Shown here piece by piece: positions 1 through 7,302 of a DNA stretch of 45,278 nucleotides. The translations under genes were made by a program, and so were the position numbers. Under the pieces are notes generated by a model. The model had not been told where the DNA came from. It searched no databases and saw only the letters and a program-made list of their open reading frames with translations. Each line of letters begins with the position of its first letter. The first letter of the stretch is position 1. Origin of the DNA: Gilvimarinus gilvus (GTDB lineage Bacteria > Pseudomonadota > Gammaproteobacteria > Pseudomonadales > Cellvibrionaceae); contig NZ_JAULRU010000610.1 in the NCBI RefSeq assembly GCF_030518155.1, positions 1 through 45,278 on the forward strand. The letters run 5' to 3'.

Positions 1-2
1 TG

Positions 3-128
3 TCAGAGCTTAGAGCCGGAGTCGGCAGCCTGTTTTTAGAAAGGCGTTCGAGACCAACAACGCCTCGAACGGTTAAGATATCAAAGACTCGCTATCCGGT
101 GGATCGCAATGCTGCTCCTCTTAAGTGA
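3..128 (+). CDS. C-terminal end of a putative IS4-family transposase (partial)
   Basis: The frame is open from the left edge of the window and ends at a TGA at 126-128, giving 41 residues with no start inside the window. The tail is basic and reads PRTVKISKTRYPVDR then NAAPLK. This resembles the Pro-Arg-x-Val-Lys ... Tyr-Pro tail common in IS4-type transposases. None of the DDE catalytic residues are in view, so the family call rests on the tail only. It runs towards the convergent GH3 gene and stops 43 bp from that gene's stop codon. If correct, the window begins inside an insertion sequence whose right end lies at about 128-150. It could instead be a chance open frame. Confidence 0.45.
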   Translation, partial: SELRAGVGSLFLERRSRPTTPRTVKISKTRYPVDRNAAPLK

Positions 129-139
129 ACAGCATTGCG
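105..139. repeat. 10-bp inverted repeat at the putative IS right end
   Basis: CGCAATGCTG at 105-114 pairs perfectly with CAGCATTGCG at 130-139 across a 15-nt loop. It overlaps the last codons of the transposase-like frame and the sequence after its stop. It may be part of the element's subterminal structure. It could also help end transcription of the GH3 gene arriving from the other side, but there is no T tract. A second small dyad (GTTCGAG 46-52 / CTCGAAC 64-70) lies just upstream. Confidence 0.5.
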
Positions 140-171
140 CCCAGGGGCGGCCTAAAACATAAACAATTGAT

Positions 172-2787
172 CTACGGATTTTGACAATTAATCAAAGCAC
201 TTGCAGCTTTATTTTTTTCAATTCGCACATTAGCAAATGACATGTCCAGCTCGCCCTCAGTATAGATAGTGAATGGGCGCAAGACCTGTGTCAAAAACTC
301 TTCCGGCGGCTGTTGCACACCAAAGTTCTCACCCGATGTCGGGAAGCATTTAAGATCAACCGACAACGTCTGCCAGCCATTGCCGACCAAATACTCTTTC
401 ATGCCTTCGGTCATATCCAGATCTGACGCACAGTAAGACCCACAACCAAAGCGAAGATAAGTCGTTTGGGTTGGTGCTGAATCCACTTTAATATCGAAAA
501 TCAACGCTGCCTGATCTTCCACGTAGCCGGTCCAGTCCTGGCGCTCGTCAACAAACAAGGCTACGTGCCCAGGGCCTTGTCCGTTAAAAACTACCTGACG
601 CGCGTCCTCCTGTTCATTGCGGTCTACTGCCGTCACCGTCACTGTAGAGGTGCTCATGGTTTTTCCTTCCATCACCAACCGGTCGTTTTCTGCACCCACG
701 GCCTCAATGCCCCACGGCTCTATCGGCCGCCGGTCAAACAGCGGCAGTACATCAGAGGTTGCACTAACGGTGAGGCCCTCCTCCGATAGGTCATCACCGA
801 GTGTATCTGTGTCGGCATAGGTCAAACCAAAGCCATAGGGAAAGAGTGGGTCATAGTTTTCGTCGCCCACATTAAGCGGTACTTGATCGGGTGTCTTTGG
901 CCAGGAGAATGACAGTTTACCCGACATGGGCACGTTAATATCGCCATCATTATTGCGAAATAACACGTCAGATACACCGACACCTTCGGTTCCCGGCTGC
1001 CAGATAACGACAAATGCATCGGACGCGTTAAGCTCGCGGTTTACCCAAAGCGGACGACCGGTAATAAACAAAGCGACCACCGGAATGTTGGCGTCTTTAA
1101 AGGACTGCAACAGTTCAAGGTCGTCAGTTTTTCCGCGTTTATAAGCAAGATTAGAAACATCGCCCTGCATTTCAGCGTATGGATCTTCGCCAAATACGAC
1201 AATGGCGACATCAGGTTTGGTTTCAAAGCTTCCATCTTCACTGAGTATTGCCTCACCGCCGCCAGCATTAACCACGGACTCAATACCATCAAAAACTGAG
1301 GTTCCACTGGGGAAATCTGAATTTTTGTTGCCAGTACCCTGCCAGGAAATAGACCAACCCCCTGCTTGCTTACCTATATTATCGGCGCCATCACCTGTGA
1401 CCAATACTTTTGCTTCGCGCGACAACGGTAGTAAACCGTCGCTATTTTTTAGCATTACCAGCGATTGCTGCACCGCTTTACGGGCGATAGCCCGATGCTC
1501 TGGCGCACCTAATAATTCAGCTTTGCCTGCCAGAGGCCTAGACGAAGGCTTGCCCGCTTCAAACAAGCCGGCACGAAGTTTGACTCGCAGAATACGGCGT
1601 ACAGCATCGTCAATGCGGGCCATGGTGATGTCGCCATCTTTAACGTTCTGCACAGTGTTTTGGTAGAGCTCTTTCCAATCCGCATCGGGCGCCATAAACA
1701 CATCCAAACCGGCGTTCACAGATTGCGGGCAGTTGGTTGCCGTACACCCCTGAACAAAGCTGTGCCCGGCCCAATCACCCACGACCAAACCATCGAAGTT
1801 CATTTGACCTTTTAACACATCGTTGAGCAGGTAATCATGGCCGTGCATGCGCTTACCATCCCAGCGCGTAAATGACGCCATTACGGCCTGCACGCCCGCC
1901 TCCAGGGCGGTAAAATATCCGGCGCCGTGAACATCGCGCAGATGTAATTCGTCACCTACGGTGTCACCGCGGTCAATACCGTCTTTGGTTCCGCCGTCAC
2001 CAATAAAGTGCTTTGCTGTTGCGAGAACACGTCCTTCGCCCATAAAGTCCTCACCAGCCTCCCCCTGCAGGCCGCGTACCATTTCACCGGCATAGGCCCC
2101 TACTATCTCAGGCGCCTCCGACCAGGACTCGTAGGTCCGCCCCCAGCGCTCATTGCGAGCCACGGCCACAGTGGGAGAAAAGTCCCAATCAATACCCGTC
2201 ACCAATAATTCGCGGGCCGTCGCCCAACCGATTTGTTTCAGCAACTCTGGGTTATTCGCTGCACCCAACGCAATGTTGTGAGGGAACAAGGTTGCTCCCA
2301 CTACATTCCCGACGCCGTGTACGGCATCCGTACCCCACATAATCGGAATACCTGCGCGTCCGTTTGATTTATCAATAGACGCCAGATAGAACCCGTCGGC
2401 AAGCGCTAACCAATCTTCAACCGATGCGTACTTATCACCCGAGGGAAAAGATCCACCGCCGTTGAGGACCGAACCGACATGGTATTTGCGTACATCATCA
2501 GGGGTGAGATGCCTAATCTCTGGCTGAATCATCTGTCCCACTTTTTCTTCAAGGGTCAGTGTCTCTATTATTTGATCAATGCGCGCCTCAATGGTCGCAT
2601 CTTGTTTTACTTCGCTTTGAATGTCGGGCCATACGACCGGCGCCTGGCTACTTGCCGAGGGACTAGATTCTGTAACGGCATTACCCGTTTCGGGGGCCAC
2701 CGACTCAGTGTTAGGCTTCTGGCATGCTGCTAGCGACGCCACAATGGCACTGGCCAGTGCCAATCGCCGGAGAGTTGTTATCGCCAT
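172..2787 (-). CDS. Glycoside hydrolase family 3 lipoprotein (exo-beta-1,3/1,4-glucosidase, ExoP-like)
   Basis: This is a predicted exo-acting beta-glucosidase that removes glucose from beta-glucan oligosaccharides, anchored to a membrane by lipid. The ATG at 2787 is preferred because AGGAG lies just upstream; a longer frame to 2922 lacks such a site. The 871-residue product starts with a lipoprotein signal peptide ending in a lipobox (Leu-Ala-Ala-Cys, Cys22). The family 3 barrel spans roughly residues 65-420. It includes KHFIGDGGT (259-267), and the Gly-Asp-Trp motif places the catalytic nucleophile at Asp338. The alpha/beta sandwich domain follows. The last 190 or so residues form an extra beta-rich, galactose-binding-like domain as in marine ExoP enzymes (family knowledge). 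The gene is last in the minus-strand uptake cluster, about 330 bp after its neighbour, so it may have its own promoter. Family confidence is high; exact substrate is inferred. Confidence 0.93.
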   Translation of the reverse strand: MAITTLRRLALASAIVASLAACQKPNTESVAPETGNAVTESSPSASSQAPVVWPDIQSEVKQDATIEARIDQIIETLTLEEKVGQMIQPEIRHLTPDDVRKYHVGSVLNGGGSFPSGDKYASVEDWLALADGFYLASIDKSNGRAGIPIMWGTDAVHGVGNVVGATLFPHNIALGAANNPELLKQIGWATARELLVTGIDWDFSPTVAVARNERWGRTYESWSEAPEIVGAYAGEMVRGLQGEAGEDFMGEGRVLATAKHFIGDGGTKDGIDRGDTVGDELHLRDVHGAGYFTALEAGVQAVMASFTRWDGKRMHGHDYLLNDVLKGQMNFDGLVVGDWAGHSFVQGCTATNCPQSVNAGLDVFMAPDADWKELYQNTVQNVKDGDITMARIDDAVRRILRVKLRAGLFEAGKPSSRPLAGKAELLGAPEHRAIARKAVQQSLVMLKNSDGLLPLSREAKVLVTGDGADNIGKQAGGWSISWQGTGNKNSDFPSGTSVFDGIESVVNAGGGEAILSEDGSFETKPDVAIVVFGEDPYAEMQGDVSNLAYKRGKTDDLELLQSFKDANIPVVALFITGRPLWVNRELNASDAFVVIWQPGTEGVGVSDVLFRNNDGDINVPMSGKLSFSWPKTPDQVPLNVGDENYDPLFPYGFGLTYADTDTLGDDLSEEGLTVSATSDVLPLFDRRPIEPWGIEAVGAENDRLVMEGKTMSTSTVTVTAVDRNEQEDARQVVFNGQGPGHVALFVDERQDWTGYVEDQAALIFDIKVDSAPTQTTYLRFGCGSYCASDLDMTEGMKEYLVGNGWQTLSVDLKCFPTSGENFGVQQPPEEFLTQVLRPFTIYTEGELDMSFANVRIEKNKAASALINCQNP

Positions 2788-3116
2788 GGGTGGCTCCTCG
2801 TATAATTGTTCAATGGTATATATGTACTTTGCAAACGCGAGTATACGAACGTAGGATCGTGGTTGGCGACCCACATTATGACAATTTGAAAAAGTGGTGC
2901 ACCCCACTTTTAGCATTATCAAAGGCGTCTAAACCTTCGTCACCCACAGGTGCACTGGCCCCGCACCTGACAGTAATTGTAGCAACTTGTCTTTTTAATA
3001 ACGTTATGAGCGGCAACGGAAGTCATCACTACAGTTTCAAGTCATTTTTACAACTTAAGCTTTCAAAAATGCTCGACCACATTATTGGTCAGAGTACTCA
3101 GTTGACAATAAAAAGG
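2788..3116. promoter_or_regulatory. GH3 upstream region with two palindromes
   Basis: No gene is visible in these 329 bases. ATAACGTTAT at 2998-3007 is a perfect 10-bp palindrome centred on CG. Its 14-bp context (2996-3009) resembles the LacI-family-like sites upstream of the TonB receptor. AAAAGTGG at 2890-2897 pairs with CCACTTTT at 2904-2911 around a 6-nt loop. On the minus strand this hairpin is followed by a short T run, so it could be a weak terminator for the upstream operon or a second protein-binding site. I did not find a convincing sigma-70 promoter, though AT-rich sequence lies near 2800-2830. Confidence 0.35.
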
Positions 3117-3812
3117 CTAAATACAGTCGATAAAAGTACTAATAGTAAGCCGACCCGTGCGCGGACTACTATCTGGTATAAAGCTCGAAGGTATTGAACC
3201 ACTGTGTAAATTTCGTCGACGGTAAATAATAAGTCGATTGAAAATACCTTTCTGCTCTCCTATCCGGGTAAACAAAGCTGTGTCACCGTTTATATAGCCT
3301 TGCTGCGGAATATTGTCAGTGTCATTTTCACTTTCCAGTGACTTATAATAGGCAACTTGCCGCTCTTCATCGATATATTCGAAACCGGTCTTATTATGAC
3401 GATAGAATGAGGTCCCCCCCAGATCTCCTTTAAACAAATAAAATACAGCCGCCAATTCATCCTGCTTTGGCGAATCAAAATGCGGGATACGCTGCAACAG
3501 CTTAAGTTTATCCGAGGGCACCGTCACAATGGAGTATTGGCATAGCGACAAAGCAAGCTTCGATCCCTGCAGATCAAACACCTGCTTTAATTGTCGCCCT
3601 AATGTACGTAACAGCAGAGACTGAAACTCAACGGGCACTGGAGCTCGTATTCCGGGAAAAAATTCCGAATATTTTGCAAACTTTTGCTGAGCGGCATGTT
3701 CCACCATAAGATCAGGGTTTTGCAGAAAATCATCAACGACCAGTAGCGGCGAGCGCTCTTCGCCCAACTCATAAACACTGGTAGCCATATTAGGATTTAA
3801 CGATAATTGCAT
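3117..3812 (-). CDS. DUF6445-family protein, oxygenase-like
   Basis: This 231-residue soluble protein has no established function. It resembles DUF6445 proteins found next to halogenases and TonB receptors. His111-Phe-Asp113, His203 and Arg221 (in RLTISTF) are spaced as the HxD...H...R iron and 2-oxoglutarate ligands of the double-stranded beta-helix oxygenases. I infer an Fe(II)/2OG-type fold from this. The ATG at 3812 has an AGAG stretch upstream; a GTG two codons earlier (3818) is the alternative. The gene begins just after the halogenase stop, so the two are probably translationally coupled. A hydroxylase acting with the halogenase on one substrate is possible, but nothing in the sequence names the substrate. 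Confidence 0.75.
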   Translation of the reverse strand: MQLSLNPNMATSVYELGEERSPLLVVDDFLQNPDLMVEHAAQQKFAKYSEFFPGIRAPVPVEFQSLLLRTLGRQLKQVFDLQGSKLALSLCQYSIVTVPSDKLKLLQRIPHFDSPKQDELAAVFYLFKGDLGGTSFYRHNKTGFEYIDEERQVAYYKSLESENDTDNIPQQGYINGDTALFTRIGEQKGIFNRLIIYRRRNLHSGSIPSSFIPDSSPRTGRLTISTFIDCI

Positions 3813-3820
3813 ACTCACTC

Positions 3821-5305
3821 TCAGCGCGTGGCCTTGCAGTAATGATTAACAAATTCCTGATGATTTGGCATTTTACTGACAGCCTCAGCTATCGTATTGC
3901 GTGTATTACTTAGGTGGCCTACCAACTCTTCATCTGACATAGTGCTAAATATCGAGTGATACCGTTTTGGTGTGATACCTTGCCCTAGCATCACATGTGT
4001 CCAAGATTCGAGCCGAAACATCTCTTGATCACCTTGAAAAGCAAGGCCATTCTCTCTAAACAATTCAATACGATGGGTCAATGAATCTGGGACATCCATG
4101 TTTTTGCAATAACGCCAAAACTCACTATCTTCACGTTCAGTGGCATGGTAGTGCAATACAATAAAATCGCGAACGTTTTCCAGTTCGGCAATAGCCTGCC
4201 GATTGTATTCATCAATGGCTGTCTGGGTAATACCGTGAAAGGGGAATATTTTCATCAACCTCGTCACCCCGATCATAAACAGATAGATACTGGTGGACTC
4301 CAAGGGCTCAACAAAGCCACTGGAAAGACCTAAGGCGACGCAATTGCGACTCCAAAAAACTTTTCGCCGGCCGGTTTTGTACTTAATAACCCGAGGCTCA
4401 GTTAACACCTTTCCCTGAACATTATCCAAAAGGTGCTGTTTTGCCTGCTCATCAGACATAAACTCGCTACAAAATACGTTGCCATTGCCTACCCTATGCT
4501 GCAACGGTATATGCCATTGCCAACCCGCCTGATGTGCGGTACAGGTCACATAGGGTTTCGCAGGCTCAACTGACTCCGTTTGCACCGCAATTGCGCTATT
4601 ACATGGAAGCCAGTGCGACCAATCCTCAAAAGGGACATTTAACGTTTTATCAATCAATAATCCGGTGAAACCAGTACAATCGATAAATAAATCACCCTCA
4701 ACCACCTCACCTGATTCAAGCTCAAGCGCCTTAATGTCACCATTTTCATGCTGCTGTACGTTCTGAATCTTCCCCTCGATTCGCTTGGCACCGAGCTTTT
4801 CACTGAATTGGCGTAAATACTGGGCATATCGCGTTGCATCAAGGTGGTAAGCGAAGTTAATACGGCCATTTTTAGAGGTAGCAAATTTATTCGCCAATGC
4901 CGCTTGCGCTTCCAGGTTATATTCACCAAAACCCGCATCTATGCCTTTACTTTTACCGTATAACCAAAAGTGCTGGAAATCTGCAAGGAAACTGCTCTGC
5001 CCGGTTGTACCGAACGGGTGGAAGTACTCGTCACCAACCTGCCCCCAATTTTTAAATGAAATCCCTAATTTGAACACGGCCTCAGTAGCGCGCATAAACT
5101 CTTGTTCATCGACACCAATCAGCGAATGGAAAACACGCATAGGAGGAATCGTAGCCTCGCCGACGCCCACCGTACCAATTTGCTCAGATTCAACAAGCAC
5201 AACATCCACAAGCTCACCAAGCTTTTTAGATAAAGCTGCCGCAGCCACCCAACCTGCGGTGCCACCACCAGCAATCACTACTTTTTTTACAGCATTATTC
5301 TGCAA
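3821..5305 (-). CDS. Flavin-dependent tryptophan-halogenase-family protein
   Basis: This 494-residue flavoprotein is expected to use FADH2, oxygen and halide to halogenate an aromatic substrate. It has the N-terminal FAD-binding GGGTAGWVA (residues 13-21), the GVGEATIPP stretch (47-55) and the halogenase signature Trp-x-Trp-x-Ile-Pro at 262-267. Lys79 lies where the catalytic lysine of PrnA lies, and Glu336-Ser337 in EPLEST match the second conserved catalytic site. All family hallmarks are therefore intact. The start is TTG at 5305, preceded by GAGGA with a 6-nt spacer. Related enzymes next to TonB receptors (for example BrvH and Xanthomonas halogenases) act on indole-like compounds in vitro, but their natural substrates are not known. 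It sits between the cupin and DUF6445 genes in one apparent operon. Confidence 0.92.
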   Translation of the reverse strand: MQNNAVKKVVIAGGGTAGWVAAAALSKKLGELVDVVLVESEQIGTVGVGEATIPPMRVFHSLIGVDEQEFMRATEAVFKLGISFKNWGQVGDEYFHPFGTTGQSSFLADFQHFWLYGKSKGIDAGFGEYNLEAQAALANKFATSKNGRINFAYHLDATRYAQYLRQFSEKLGAKRIEGKIQNVQQHENGDIKALELESGEVVEGDLFIDCTGFTGLLIDKTLNVPFEDWSHWLPCNSAIAVQTESVEPAKPYVTCTAHQAGWQWHIPLQHRVGNGNVFCSEFMSDEQAKQHLLDNVQGKVLTEPRVIKYKTGRRKVFWSRNCVALGLSSGFVEPLESTSIYLFMIGVTRLMKIFPFHGITQTAIDEYNRQAIAELENVRDFIVLHYHATEREDSEFWRYCKNMDVPDSLTHRIELFRENGLAFQGDQEMFRLESWTHVMLGQGITPKRYHSIFSTMSDEELVGHLSNTRNTIAEAVSKMPNHQEFVNHYCKATR

Positions 5306-5354
5306 AACCAGTCCTCACACGTCATCAGTAGGTCATTCAATTCAAAAAATTTAC

Positions 5355-6389
5355 TTATCGGTTAAGAAAATTCAAAAGCATGGCACGCAACATTCTGCCC
5401 TTTTCTTTATCAATCTCACCAAGATATCCTCGCGCCTGTTCCGGCAAGTGCTCTGTTGCCCGCTCTGCATCATCAAAGATGTAATAATCGAAAACATGTT
5501 TCCACGCCAACTTTTCGTGCTCTGGCCTGCCGCGTAAACTTAACATTGCATGATACAAGACATCTTTTGCCGGACCCATGTGCCGTGCAGAGTTACTCCA
5601 CCAATAGTTTACCAAAACATTAAACTTGCTTTGCGACTCCACCTGATGCCACCACATACTGGGCAGGTACAACGCATCACCCGCTTCAAGTTCAGCGACT
5701 TGGCCATGTTTAATAGCCTCAGCAAACCTAGGGTACTTTGTGAAATCAGGATTACCAAAATCCACCATACTTAATGGCTGGCCACCTGGTGTGGGCGTTA
5801 ATGGCCCGGGGTAAAGATTCGCAATTTGATCTGGTGGAAAAAGTGTAAATTGACGTTCCCCTACCACACAACAAGCCAAGTTATCGGGAGCATCATGATG
5901 GCAACAAGCAGTGGTACGATTCCCAATCCAAATACTCACGCGAACGTCTTCTAAGGGAGAACTGGCAGCAGGCCTCGGTATACCAATATCATTTTCGGCT
6001 CTGAAGCCTGGGAAATGTGTGTCTATAAGATTCGATGCAATATAGTACGAGCTGGGGCTTTGCTCAGCAAAACTTGCTTCGATTAGGTCCAGAGCCTCAT
6101 CCACTTGCATTTTTTGCGTCTGAAAATTTAGCTCTGTAGCATCTGCACTATAGAAAAAACGCCCCTGAATGGAAGGTTCACCAATGCAAATAACGGAGGG
6201 CCGACCATTATAAAACGACTTCAAATACTCAATAGCGCTACTGTCCGACTGCCTCCCTTTCTCGACAAGCTTCCAGTCATTAACCAGCCCCTTGATGACA
6301 GCGGGCTCATCAGACGAGAAAATACTGTCGTCTATTTGGCCAACCCGCTTAGGGTTAACGATTTTAGTTTTTTGGGTTATAGGCAACAT
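5355..6389 (-). CDS. Cupin-like (JmjC/cupin_8) Fe(II)/2-oxoglutarate oxygenase
   Basis: The 344-residue protein resembles FIH/JmjC-type cupin_8 oxygenases, which hydroxylate proteins or small molecules. His164-His-Asp166 provides the HxD iron ligands, and the distal ligand is His248 in LPSMWWHQVES. The sequence LYLPSMWWH is typical of the fold. RQFTLFPP (179-186) is the strand after the HxD motif and is common in the family. The ATG at 6389 has only a weak ribosome site. The gene lies 49 bp before the halogenase and 36 bp after sapC on the same strand. Genes of this type recur beside TonB receptors and halogenases in Caulobacter and Xanthomonas relatives (family knowledge). The substrate is unknown. 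Confidence 0.88.
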   Translation of the reverse strand: MLPITQKTKIVNPKRVGQIDDSIFSSDEPAVIKGLVNDWKLVEKGRQSDSSAIEYLKSFYNGRPSVICIGEPSIQGRFFYSADATELNFQTQKMQVDEALDLIEASFAEQSPSSYYIASNLIDTHFPGFRAENDIGIPRPAASSPLEDVRVSIWIGNRTTACCHHDAPDNLACCVVGERQFTLFPPDQIANLYPGPLTPTPGGQPLSMVDFGNPDFTKYPRFAEAIKHGQVAELEAGDALYLPSMWWHQVESQSKFNVLVNYWWSNSARHMGPAKDVLYHAMLSLRGRPEHEKLAWKHVFDYYIFDDAERATEHLPEQARGYLGEIDKEKGRMLRAMLLNFLNR

Positions 6390-6425
6390 AATGTCATTCT
6401 AACAAGTTGAAAGACCATCCTGACA

Positions 6426-7154
6426 TTAACTCAACTGTCTATTTTTGATATCTATCAACTTTCTAATATTTGTCATTGATGCAGTAACCGCATACGCCAA
6501 CGGCAAAAAGCCCAACTTACTCAGCTTTTCCAGTTTTTCACCTTCCAGCTGCGCGAGCTTTTCTTCATTGATCGTATAATGCCCCGATAATTGATATTTT
6601 TCGCCACTATGCAAATCAAATTCAATATTGACAGGCTCGATCAAATCCATCTCCAAAAAGATTCTGAACATAAGATCTTGCGAGGCCACACCTTGGTGAA
6701 TAACTTTCAAAAGGTTAGCGACGTGCTCAAGATAAGGGCTATTCCCACCGTGCTCCAAAAACAGAGCGTGCCCATCCTGATGACCCACTTTAGCATGATC
6801 CAAATCAATATGAATCATTGCCTCATTGGATTCACCTGAACTTTGAGATTGTATTCCGATCAAAAAAGGACCTTTTGCAACAGCCGCAGGAATATAATTG
6901 GCAGCCCAGCCAGACTCACTCCCTGAATCCAAGAATAGATTTTCGCCTTGATTTAACCCTAAAAGTGCAATGGACTGATATTTTTCAGTTTTTTTATTCA
7001 ATTTAAATAAAATAGGATACTCTTTTTGCAATTCAACAAACTCTGTTGGAAAAGCCAAAACACTCCCTACATTATCACCAAACTCAGCACCAAAGCGTGC
7101 AAGCACCTTTAAATCCTGATGAGATACATTATTCAATAATACGTTATTTGCCAT
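6426..7154 (-). CDS. SapC-family protein
   Basis: The product is a SapC-like protein of 242 residues, a family named after a Campylobacter fetus surface-layer protein. No signal peptide or membrane segment is visible, so it is probably cytoplasmic or peripheral. The start at 7154 (MANNVLLNN) fits the family; AAGGTG lies about 13 nt upstream, and the longer frame to 7229 would run into the terminator-proximal leader. The body contains the family-like FLIGIQSQ and the acidic stretch MIHIDLDHAKV. Its role is not known. In other bacteria it is a regular companion of TIGR01782-type TonB receptors, cupin oxygenases and tryptophan-halogenase-like proteins, and the same set is present here. Confidence 0.88.
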   Translation of the reverse strand: MANNVLLNNVSHQDLKVLARFGAEFGDNVGSVLAFPTEFVELQKEYPILFKLNKKTEKYQSIALLGLNQGENLFLDSGSESGWAANYIPAAVAKGPFLIGIQSQSSGESNEAMIHIDLDHAKVGHQDGHALFLEHGGNSPYLEHVANLLKVIHQGVASQDLMFRIFLEMDLIEPVNIEFDLHSGEKYQLSGHYTINEEKLAQLEGEKLEKLSKLGFLPLAYAVTASMTNIRKLIDIKNRQLS

Positions 7155-7230
7155 TGTTTCAATTCTACACCTTAGAAAATTATTGGTTATCAAAGCAGGC
7201 ATGCTCCGCAATGGTAATTCCTGCGCCAAT

Positions 7231-7258
7231 AAAAAAGCCGCTTTGCAGCGGCTTTTTT
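7231..7258 (-). terminator. Rho-independent terminator between the TonB receptor and sapC
   Basis: AAAAAAGCCGCT at 7231-7242 pairs with AGCGGCTTTTTT at 7247-7258 across a 4-nt loop. A GC-rich stem is flanked by A and T runs, so it is symmetrical and could act both ways. On the minus strand it lies 45 nt after the receptor stop and 77 nt before sapC. It should cut most receptor transcripts. The downstream genes then depend on read-through or on a promoter hidden in the short remaining leader. Confidence 0.9.
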
Positions 7259-7302
7259 ACTTATCAAAGATAAGACACTTTAACTAAATGTAAAGCCTTT
7301 AA

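Noticed and set aside
7231-7258. A riboswitch before sapC
   Set aside because: The structure is a simple intrinsic terminator with A and T flanks. No larger conserved aptamer-like fold is seen.
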